This document shows positions 51,518 to 58,440 of a stretch of 64,000 nucleotides of DNA, piece by piece. Source of the DNA: JALONH01 sp046329235 (lineage in GTDB: Bacteria; Bacteroidota; Bacteroidia; Cytophagales; Cytophagaceae); contig JAXLVA010000001.1 in assembly GCA_046329235.1 (NCBI GenBank), positions 1,116,001 to 1,180,000 of the forward strand, given 5' to 3'. Below the pieces are notes generated by a model. It searched no databases. It was not told the origin of the DNA and was given only the letters and a program-made list of their open reading frames with translations. Every line of letters begins with the position of its first letter. Positions within the stretch are counted from its first letter, which is position 1. Both the position numbers and the translations under genes were made by a program.

Positions 51518-52307
51518 GACTTACAATTTTAAAAACTTCTTTAAAAGAAAGTGTACTAATTATTTGATGATAAAGTGTGTATTTAGAATTTGCGAAATTA
51601 ACTCTTTCAGAATACGCCTCATCGGTCTCTACATTCAATCTACCAACATTGCTATAAAAAATAAAACTGCATTCTTCTGAATCTTTTTTCATAAAATCAA
51701 GTATTAGATTATGAGGAAGGGTTCTATCATTACAAGAAAAAACAATAAGATCTGACTTAGGTACATCTTGATATTTATTAACAACTACTGAATTTATAAG
51801 ATTAAATCCCCATTTTTTTAAGAGGTCATAAGTTTGCTCTTTTTCCTTTTCACTACCGGCTATAATGAGTATTTGACGTTTAGTTTTTATAATATTCTCT
51901 GTTTTCTGTGAAGCAATAATGTCAATAATTAAATGTGTATTTTCTTTAATATGAGTATCTAATCGATTTCTTAATAATTTATCTGCCTGTTTTTTAAATC
52001 CCCATATATATTGATACCCCATAGCACCTACCCCAATCGCAATTAAAACTACTATGACACCTCCTGTTATTTCAATAACTCTATACTGGTCACTAATTTT
52101 ATTAGTTGCTTGCAAAAGTTCATTATCAATTTTATTAGATAATTCTGTTGACTTATTTTCGAACTTTTTATCAATTATCTCTTTGTTATAATTCTCCAAA
52201 AATTCTACTCTTTTATCTAATCGATCAATGCTTTTAGTATCATTTGGATATAATATCAATGGAAATGCTGTGAGTAATAATACAGCTAGCAAGAATTTAT
52301 TTTTCAT
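51510..52307 (-). CDS. two-TM protein with cytosolic Rossmann-like domain, candidate CBASS effector
   Basis: 265 aa from ATG at 52307, which overlaps the JAMM gene by 11 nt; a longer frame would start inside it. TM/signal at 4-21, extracytoplasmic helical coiled stretch (about 25-75), second TM 79-103, and then a cytosolic alpha/beta domain (about 143-255): strand RQILIIAG, helix EKEQTYDLLKKWGF, strand SDLIVFSCND, strand CSFIFYSN. I do not recognise this domain; the order is receiver- or flavodoxin-like. By position it is the only effector candidate of the operon, since TM proteins commonly kill by membrane disruption in CBASS. Confidence 0.7.
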   Translation of the reverse strand: MKNKFLLAVLLLTAFPLILYPNDTKSIDRLDKRVEFLENYNKEIIDKKFENKSTELSNKIDNELLQATNKISDQYRVIEITGGVIVVLIAIGVGAMGYQYIWGFKKQADKLLRNRLDTHIKENTHLIIDIIASQKTENIIKTKRQILIIAGSEKEKEQTYDLLKKWGFNLINSVVVNKYQDVPKSDLIVFSCNDRTLPHNLILDFMKKDSEECSFIFYSNVGRLNVETDEAYSERVNFANSKYTLYHQIISTLSFKEVFKIVSHE

Positions 52308-52764
52308 ATTTATATAATTGGTTTTTAAATTGAATGTAACTAGAAAATGTATATCCATTTTTGTTATTACTTAATATTATTAATACAGGATTAGTAATAT
52401 TTACCTCATTATTATTTGCAATATCTTGAAGTGCTTGCCTATCAGTTAAACTAGGATTTGTTGACATGTCCGGATGTGTATGCCATTCTCCAACGTAAAT
52501 CAATTTAGGAACTTGATTAAAATACAATTCTAGTTTTTCAAATAGTCCTTCTTTTCCTCGTTCAAAAGAATACTTGCTTGTTGTATACTTTTCGGGGATT
52601 ATGGTCTCACAAATAGTACATGTTACCATATCTTCAGAATAATATCCTACTAATATTCCTCCAAACTCACTAGGATAATGTTCCATCCCTATTTTATACA
52701 TATGTTCTAGCAAGCTCTCTGATATAATCAGATCTAAGCCAATTTCATTACATCGTAAATTCAA
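52297..52764 (-). CDS. cap3: Cap3-like JAMM/JAB deconjugating peptidase
   Basis: 155 aa. Complete JAMM zinc motif: E33 (SEFGGILVG), then H95-x-H97-P-x6-S105-x2-D108 in GEWHTHPDMSTNPSLTD. Single-domain MPN+ peptidase expected to cut the bond made by Cap2 on the CD-NTase C-terminus. The start is TTG at 52764, overlapping the Cap2 stop by 4 nt (TTGA); the next Met is residue 22, which would remove strand 1, so TTG is preferred. Confidence 0.9.
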   Translation of the reverse strand: MNLRCNEIGLDLIISESLLEHMYKIGMEHYPSEFGGILVGYYSEDMVTCTICETIIPEKYTTSKYSFERGKEGLFEKLELYFNQVPKLIYVGEWHTHPDMSTNPSLTDRQALQDIANNNEVNITNPVLIILSNNKNGYTFSSYIQFKNQLYKYEK

Positions 52765-54398
52765 TATTGGTGAAGTTTAATGTTAGTACCGTTTTCATCT
52801 GTTTGAAGATAGAAGTTTCTTAATGGAAGATCCTTATTATACGAATTATTAATCTGTTTAATGGCATATTGAACCATAAGAGCTACATCATTATAAGAAG
52901 CTTTAAAGGTAGGACTCCAACAACCTGTAGGATTGTATAAATCTTCTGCTGGTTTATTAAGTATACTATACATGTGATTCATCATTTTATATAAATTTGG
53001 ATTAACAGCACATACTAAATCTTCAGCATAATTTGTAACTGAAAGATTTATTACTGACGAATTTAATTCTAATGAATCAAGAATGTAAGCTAAATCATTA
53101 TCAGTAGAGCAATCAAATATCACATCATAATTTTCCAACTCTGATTTTATATCTTTATTGAATTTACCGGTATTAATAAAGTATTTTATTGTATCTGTAA
53201 AACCTTCAAATGCGGTTATTTCGATAAAAGGAGAAATATCAATTAACTTTTTACCTAAGTCTATAACTTTACTTGTAACACCTGTTTTAAAGTTATATTC
53301 AGATCTACAAACATTCTCAGGCTCTTTAATATCATAGTCTATTAGACTAATCTCTTTACAGCCTCCTCTTATAAGAGTAGTAGATAAAATACTACCTATC
53401 GCTCCAAGACCTATAACTAATATTTTTTGATCGGTTAATCGCTTATTTAAAACCCCTCTTCCAAAAAAATATTTATACGAACAATTTTTTGTCTGTAGCC
53501 AATTTATCTTTTCATCATTTAAATGTCCTATATACTCATTCTTTCCAGGAACCTTTTCACTATAATTGGGGTAATCATTTAAATCGATTGCAGCACATTG
53601 CCAGTGAATTTCATTATCAGAAATATCATATCCAATGAATAATGGAAGTATTTTTACTACGCATGTTTTAAGCGCAGTCCTTTTATGATCATATAAAAAT
53701 TTCAAAAAATGTTGATCAATGTACGGTTCTAAATCATTCCAGCTTTCGACAATAAATCGTCTATTTGTAACAGGAGGATTTTTTAAAAATACATATATAG
53801 CATCAGCATCTGCCAAAGATTTGTATGGCACACTCCATTTGCAAGGTATATACTCCCTACCTACTTTAAAGCTTTGAATAATATACGTTTCATTTGCTTG
53901 ACCAGTAAACCCATTAGCCAAAAATGAACATTTCATAAAGCCAAAGTCTCCCTTTTTAAATTGGTGATCAACTTCAGTAAATAAAAAACAGAATTGTTTA
54001 TCAATTGGAGAACTAAAAGGAGCAATTATATGCTCATAATGATGATCTACTTCACATTGAATATAATATTTTACGATCCACTGTTTAAGTGAATCAAAAT
54101 CATATTTGAGTTTTGTCTTAAGATCAGGACTATGAAGTGTATGAATACATATAGAACCGTCCACATTCACATGATTGTAACTAATTAATTCCTTATTAAT
54201 AAATCTTATAGTTTCAACATTATGAAATTGAAATGGGTAAGTTGATGTAATTAAGACTTCAAATAAAAGTTTAGTACTACCAGTTAAAACATAGATACTC
54301 CCTTCGATAATTAGTCCGTTTTGCTCAAACGATTTAACTATTTCAACATTTTCAATAGTACTAATTAAGTCAACTATATTTGATAATCGTGTATTCAT
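52761..54398 (-). CDS. cap2: Cap2-like fused E2-E1 ubiquitin-transfer enzyme
   Basis: 545 aa from ATG at 54398, one base after the CD-NTase stop; a TTG at 54407 would add three residues. E2-like domain (about 1-125) with catalytic Cys84 in VDGSICIHTL. Linker/adaptor region (about 140-310). E1/ThiF domain (about 318-540) with GLGAIG (330-335), D354 in SLIDYD, R365, D429 in IFDCSTD, and candidate catalytic Cys493 in PTGCWSPTF. In characterised type II CBASS, Cap2 joins the CD-NTase C-terminus to targets and primes it. All catalytic features look intact. Confidence 0.92.
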   Translation of the reverse strand: MNTRLSNIVDLISTIENVEIVKSFEQNGLIIEGSIYVLTGSTKLLFEVLITSTYPFQFHNVETIRFINKELISYNHVNVDGSICIHTLHSPDLKTKLKYDFDSLKQWIVKYYIQCEVDHHYEHIIAPFSSPIDKQFCFLFTEVDHQFKKGDFGFMKCSFLANGFTGQANETYIIQSFKVGREYIPCKWSVPYKSLADADAIYVFLKNPPVTNRRFIVESWNDLEPYIDQHFLKFLYDHKRTALKTCVVKILPLFIGYDISDNEIHWQCAAIDLNDYPNYSEKVPGKNEYIGHLNDEKINWLQTKNCSYKYFFGRGVLNKRLTDQKILVIGLGAIGSILSTTLIRGGCKEISLIDYDIKEPENVCRSEYNFKTGVTSKVIDLGKKLIDISPFIEITAFEGFTDTIKYFINTGKFNKDIKSELENYDVIFDCSTDNDLAYILDSLELNSSVINLSVTNYAEDLVCAVNPNLYKMMNHMYSILNKPAEDLYNPTGCWSPTFKASYNDVALMVQYAIKQINNSYNKDLPLRNFYLQTDENGTNIKLHQY

Positions 54399-54399
54399 A

Positions 54400-55374
54400 T
54401 TACCCAAATCTAGTTACTGGAGGAGTTGATACTTCATCTTTTTTTACTCCATATTTATTATCTGTTTTTTCTTCTTCACATGGATGCTTCTCATTAATTT
54501 GATAGTAACTTTTAATATTATCACTATTCTCTTCTATGCGTTCCAGCATGAGTTTCATATCATCACTTAATAATGTTTTGTCATAAGCAGTTAGAGTTTC
54601 AGCAACATCATTTCCACTATTGCCTGGATCTGGTAAAGGAACAGTTTTAACATTGTCTCTTATGTATTCCATTACTTTTTTTAGCTTATCCCATGTATTA
54701 CCAGTAATGGTTTCGCTATCAAAGGCTTTTATTGTAATTAATTCTAAGAAAAAGGATTTAGGTCCATACCCTCTACCTATTTTCCATACTTTAAGCAATC
54801 GAATTGATTTGCGAATCGAATCTTTTTCTGCAGTAGCACGATCTCTAATATTCTTTATTTGTGCCTGGATATTACTTAGAATATAATCAGAGCCTTGAGA
54901 AATATTACCAAATTGTTCATACACATATAAGTTCACTTTATTGTCATCCTTATATTGATTCAGATTTAATTCTCTTCCAGGTACTACATCAATTTTAACA
55001 ACATGGCCATCTTTATCAGGATAAAACTCAATGCCTATAGATACTTTCTGCTTACGAACAGTAGCTTCATTTATATATTTCTCATATAAGAAGTTGAATA
55101 CATTTTCATACATCTCCTTCAATGTTCCAGTAGAACCAAACGCATTACGTTTAAACGGTGTCATCAAATCAAAGTCAAATTTTGAATTAACAGCTGTGTT
55201 TTTGGCAAAAGAACCAGATAGAAATGGTGAATACATTCTATCACCATATTCCTGCTCCATAGCTTCTTTTATTTCAATCTTCCTTTCACTGTGTTTATCT
55301 AATAAACTTTGCTCCTTGCTTACTTTATGAGAGCTTAAAACGCATTCTAAATGCTTATTTTTATCCGTTGCCAT
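54400..55374 (-). CDS. cdnD: CBASS CD-NTase (cGAS/DncV-like nucleotidyltransferase)
   Basis: 324 aa, first gene of the operon. Active-site motif G54-S55...D67-F-D69 in GSFAKNTAVNSKFDFDL and third acid D129 in VVKIDVVPGREL. Helical domain with IRKSIRLLKVWKIGRGYGPKSFFLEL. A flexible acidic/basic tail (about 295-324) ends in ...TRFG, so the last residue is Gly, as needed for Cap2 conjugation (established for type II CBASS). Would make a cyclic oligonucleotide on phage infection. Clade letter in the symbol is a guess; clade not assigned. Confidence 0.88.
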   Translation of the reverse strand: MATDKNKHLECVLSSHKVSKEQSLLDKHSERKIEIKEAMEQEYGDRMYSPFLSGSFAKNTAVNSKFDFDLMTPFKRNAFGSTGTLKEMYENVFNFLYEKYINEATVRKQKVSIGIEFYPDKDGHVVKIDVVPGRELNLNQYKDDNKVNLYVYEQFGNISQGSDYILSNIQAQIKNIRDRATAEKDSIRKSIRLLKVWKIGRGYGPKSFFLELITIKAFDSETITGNTWDKLKKVMEYIRDNVKTVPLPDPGNSGNDVAETLTAYDKTLLSDDMKLMLERIEENSDNIKSYYQINEKHPCEEEKTDNKYGVKKDEVSTPPVTRFG

Positions 55375-55726
55375 TAGTTCTTAATTATTAAGTAGTTGTT
55401 ATTAATTTAAGTCAACCTATAGACAATCTGCCCAAAGTCTTTTATTTTTTAATCTTGAACAATATTCAATTTTATTACCCTACAAAAAAAAGCTTGTTTG
55501 TTAAATTTTTGTTGTTTAACCATGTTTTATATTGTATTAGTTGTAAATTTGAGAATATTTCACACAAAAGTCTATTTGTCATTATGAATAGTTTTCCACA
55601 TTTATGTGAAAATATCACACATATTCGTGTTTTGTGCTATAAAAAATATGAAAATGGAGGTATTTTCACTTGTATTGTTGTGAGAGTAGGTATTAATTAA
55701 ATTTTGAGTAAGAGAAATAATAAATC
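55375..55726. other. shared intergenic region of CBASS operon and AAA ATPase
   Basis: 352 bp, AT-rich, between divergent defence genes. Contains TGTGA-AAATA-TCACA (55605-55619), the overlapping imperfect inverted repeat TTTTCCACAT/ATGTGAAAA (55592-55612), and further TTTCACAC and ATTTTCAC half-sites. No ORF that I trust. Must hold both promoters. Confidence 0.6.
55592..55619. promoter_or_regulatory. TGTGA-N5-TCACA operator candidate
   Basis: Two overlapping inverted repeats share the half site ATGTGAAAA; they resemble Crp-type half-sites with a 5-nt spacer. No regulator is encoded inside the island, so a host regulator or the ATPase/CD-NTase themselves could bind. Confidence 0.5.
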
Positions 55727-56986
55727 ATGATTGTTAGCTTAACCATAGGAAATTACTTATCATTTAAAGAAAAAGTAACGATTTCATTTACTCCAAAATC
55801 AACTAAAGATAATGAAGATGAAGCTGTTTTTTCTACTAAATACAGTGACTTGGAACTATTAAAAGGAGGAGCTTTTATTGGAGCAAATGCAGGAGGTAAA
55901 AGTAATGTGCTAAAGGCAATAAGTTTTATGCGCCGTTTCATATTAGAGTCATGGCATACTGGTGTTAATGATCCGATAGACGTGGAAAGTTTCAAACTGA
56001 ATTCCAAATTCACATTATTACCATCATTTTTTGAAATAACTTTTCTTATTGAAGATATTAAATACCGGTATGGTTTTGAAGTATCAAAAACTAAAGTCGA
56101 AAAAGAATGGTTATTTTATTCTACAAAAAAATCTGAAAAAAAATACTTTGAAAGAGAAGATAATTTAATAGATATACTGAAGGACTTTACAGATGGTCTA
56201 AAAAACAAATCCTTGACAAGGTCAAATGCATTACTATTATCTACCGCAGCACAGCATAATGGTAGTATATCTTTAAAGATTTCTAAGTGGTTTAATGATT
56301 TAGTTATTATTTCTGATTCAAATCATCAAGACTTTATACAATCTACAGCATTACAAATAGATAAAAACTCAACATTTAAAAATTATTTCAAACAACTGAT
56401 AGATGTTGTAGATTTAGGATTTGAAGATTTTGAAATAATAACAGTTAATTATGATCATAATATAATTAACGCTTTACCAGAAGAAATACGAAAACAATTT
56501 AAAAGCAATCAAAAACCTCAAATAAAAACAATTCACAAAAGATTCGATAATTCGGGGAACATCGTTGAGAATATTTACTTCGATTTATTAAGTGAAGAAT
56601 CTCAAGGTACAATCAAATACTTCGCACTTGCAGGGCCTATAATTGAATGTCTTATGGCTGGTAAGCCTCTTTTTATTGATGAACTAGATTCCAGATTTCA
56701 CCCTGATTTGAGTTCTGCTATCATACAAATGTTTAACTCTAAAGATAAAAATCCCAATAATGCTCAATTAATTTTTACTACCCATAATCACAATTTTCTA
56801 GAAGATAAATTGTTGAGACGAGATCAAGTATTTTTCGTAGAAAAAAACAGTAGAGGTGAAACTTCTATTTCATATACAATGCTAAAGAAGAAAGTAAGAA
56901 AAGACGCTTCTTATAAAAAAGATTATGATACTGGGAAATATGGCGCTAAACCTAATATAAAAACAAATCAGTTAAAGTTATTTTAA
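55727..56986 (+). CDS. AAA15/RloA-AbiLi-like ATPase, no partner nuclease visible
   Basis: 419 aa. SMC/ABC-like ATPase: Walker A GANAGGKSN (about 53-61), late Walker B with FIDELDSRFHPDLSS (about 318-332) and the H-switch TTHNHNFLE. The C-terminal DTGKYGAKPNI is typical of RloA/AbiLi ATPases (PF13304 type). These are often paired with RloB/AbiLii, but the next gene (rplT) is on the opposite strand, so no partner is visible. Divergent from the CBASS operon; likely an independent or cooperating defence gene. Confidence 0.8.
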   Translation: MIVSLTIGNYLSFKEKVTISFTPKSTKDNEDEAVFSTKYSDLELLKGGAFIGANAGGKSNVLKAISFMRRFILESWHTGVNDPIDVESFKLNSKFTLLPSFFEITFLIEDIKYRYGFEVSKTKVEKEWLFYSTKKSEKKYFEREDNLIDILKDFTDGLKNKSLTRSNALLLSTAAQHNGSISLKISKWFNDLVIISDSNHQDFIQSTALQIDKNSTFKNYFKQLIDVVDLGFEDFEIITVNYDHNIINALPEEIRKQFKSNQKPQIKTIHKRFDNSGNIVENIYFDLLSEESQGTIKYFALAGPIIECLMAGKPLFIDELDSRFHPDLSSAIIQMFNSKDKNPNNAQLIFTTHNHNFLEDKLLRRDQVFFVEKNSRGETSISYTMLKKKVRKDASYKKDYDTGKYGAKPNIKTNQLKLF

Positions 56987-57060
56987 TAATATCATCCTTG
57001 TGTGGTTCTTCTCTAGTCTTCTAATTAATACTTAGAAAACAATTATTCACCATTAAAACA

Positions 57061-57094
57061 AAAAAGCCTCTCCGAAAATCGAAGAGGCTTTTTT
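57061..57094. terminator. bidirectional terminator at island/rplT boundary
   Basis: AAAAAGCCTCT (57061-57071) pairs with AGAGGCTTTTT (57084-57094), with inner CGAAAATCG. Serves the ATPase gene on + and rplT on -, and marks the island's right edge. Confidence 0.9.
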
Positions 57095-57115
57095 AATATT
57101 TAAGTTAATCGGTGA

Positions 57116-57463
57116 TTATTTTTTAATCTGATCAACTACTGCTTTGAATGCATTTGGATCGTTTAGAGCTAAGTCAGCTAATACTTTTCTGTTTAACTGT
57201 ACATTTGCTTTATCTAAAGCGCCCATGAACGCAGAGTAAGAATAGCCATAAGCTCTTGCTGCTGCATTGATACGGGTAATCCAAAGAGCACGGAAGTGTC
57301 TTTTTCTTTGTTTACGACCGATGTATTGATAAACTTTCGCTTTATCAACTGCGTTTTTCGCTACGGTCCATACATTTTTTCTTCTACCAAAGTAACCTTT
57401 GGCTTGCTTCAAAACTTTTCTTCTTCTTTCTCTTGAAGCGACGGATGGTACTGATCTAGGCAT
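57116..57463 (-). CDS. rplT: 50S ribosomal protein L20
   Basis: 115 aa, basic, standard length. Family signature RRRKVLKQAKGYFGRRK and KRHFRALWITRINAAAR. Early 50S assembly protein. In the conserved infC-rpmI-rplT order. Confidence 0.98.
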   Translation of the reverse strand: MPRSVPSVASRERRRKVLKQAKGYFGRRKNVWTVAKNAVDKAKVYQYIGRKQRKRHFRALWITRINAAARAYGYSYSAFMGALDKANVQLNRKVLADLALNDPNAFKAVVDQIKK

Positions 57464-57555
57464 TTTTTTTACTGTTTTTGGTTAGTTGGTGGTAAACTCT
57501 TTGTTACTCTTAATACCAATTGACCGGGTTGAACATTTGAACCGGCAAGTACAAA

Positions 57556-57750
57556 TTAGATTTGTAACATTGCTCTAACGTTAGCCTCATCGGCTTTGCT
57601 TACCAGGGATGGAGAAGCAAGATTACGCTTACGTTTGATGGACTTTTTAGTCAAAATGTGGCTGTGGTAAGCACACTTTCTTTTGATCTTTCCGGTCCCT
57701 GTAAGTTTGAACCTCTTCTTAGCTCCTGATTTGGTTTTTACTTTAGGCAT
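57556..57750 (-). CDS. rpmI: 50S ribosomal protein L35
   Basis: 64 aa, basic, with KTKSGAKKRFKLTGTGKIKR and HILTKKSIKRKRNL. Standard place between infC and rplT. The 92-bp gap to rplT may hold regulatory structure, but I cannot show one. Confidence 0.97.
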   Translation of the reverse strand: MPKVKTKSGAKKRFKLTGTGKIKRKCAYHSHILTKKSIKRKRNLASPSLVSKADEANVRAMLQI

Positions 57751-57782
57751 CTGAACTAATTGTTTATATTAATTTAAAGAAA

Positions 57783-58349
57783 TTACTTTTTTGCGGATGC
57801 TTTTGGCGTTAACATAAGGAACATTCTCTTTCCTTCTAACTTTGGCATCTCTTCTACTTTCGCTACTTCTTCTAAACCTGTGGCAAATCGAAGTAACAAC
57901 ATCTCACCTCTCTCTTTGTAAACAATCGTACGTCCTACGAAGTGTACATACGCTTTTACTTTGTGACCTTCTTTTAAGAACTCGTTCGCATGTTTTAATT
58001 TGAAATCAAAATCATGGTCATCTGTGTTCGGGCCGAAACGAATTTCTTTTACAACGACCTTATGTTGCTTAGCCTTCAGCTCTTTTTGTTTCTTCTTTTG
58101 TTCGTACTTGAACTTAGAATAATCTGTTATTTTACATACCGGTGGATCAGCATTAGGAGAGATCTCTACTAAGTCTAAATTCAACGACTGCGCCATTTGT
58201 AATGCAACTTTCAAATCATATACATTACTCTCTACATTTTCCCCTACCACTCTCACTTTTTGAGCACGAATAAATTCGTTTATACGATGCTCATCTTCTT
58301 TTTTTGGATTCCTAAAAGGTCTGTTGAATCCGGGTCTTGTTTGCGCCAT
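57783..58349 (-). CDS. infC: translation initiation factor IF-3
   Basis: 188 aa. N-domain with RINEFIRAQKVRVVGENV, linker with KEQKKKQKELKAK-like basic helix, and C-domain VKEIRFGPNTDDHDFDFKLKHA. It starts with ATG at 58349, not the rare AUU of enterobacteria. The upstream strand has an AAGGAGGATA stretch (58361-58370), an uncommonly full SD sequence for Bacteroidota, though about 14 nt from the start. Followed by rpmI and rplT. Confidence 0.97.
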   Translation of the reverse strand: MAQTRPGFNRPFRNPKKEDEHRINEFIRAQKVRVVGENVESNVYDLKVALQMAQSLNLDLVEISPNADPPVCKITDYSKFKYEQKKKQKELKAKQHKVVVKEIRFGPNTDDHDFDFKLKHANEFLKEGHKVKAYVHFVGRTIVYKERGEMLLLRFATGLEEVAKVEEMPKLEGKRMFLMLTPKASAKK

Positions 58350-58360
58350 TCGGTTGTTTT

Positions 58361-58370
58361 TATCCTCCTT
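58361..58370 (-). promoter_or_regulatory. strong SD-like sequence upstream of infC
   Basis: Minus strand reads AAGGAGGATA. GGAGG ends 14 nt before ATG, longer than usual spacing. Bacteroidota mostly lack such sites, so this one may be regulatory. Confidence 0.45.
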
Positions 58371-58440
58371 GTAAATTAACGAGTTGCGAATATCGTATTT
58401 TTTTTACTTTTAAAGAAATTTGAATACAATATTTTTATTT

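Noticed and set aside
52297..54407. Bil (ISG15-like) ubiquitin-type system
   Set aside because: Bil has separate E2 and E1 genes plus a ubiquitin-like protein. Here E2 and E1 are fused, no Ubl gene is present, and a CD-NTase with C-terminal Gly precedes them, which fits type II CBASS.
55455..55700. 81-aa ORF in the CBASS/ATPase intergenic region
   Set aside because: Low-complexity, AT-rich translation with no conserved pattern, and it covers the palindromic operator candidates, so it is more likely non-coding.
55727..56986. Complete RloA/RloB (AbiL) pair
   Set aside because: No second gene follows on the + strand; a terminator and rplT on the other strand come next.
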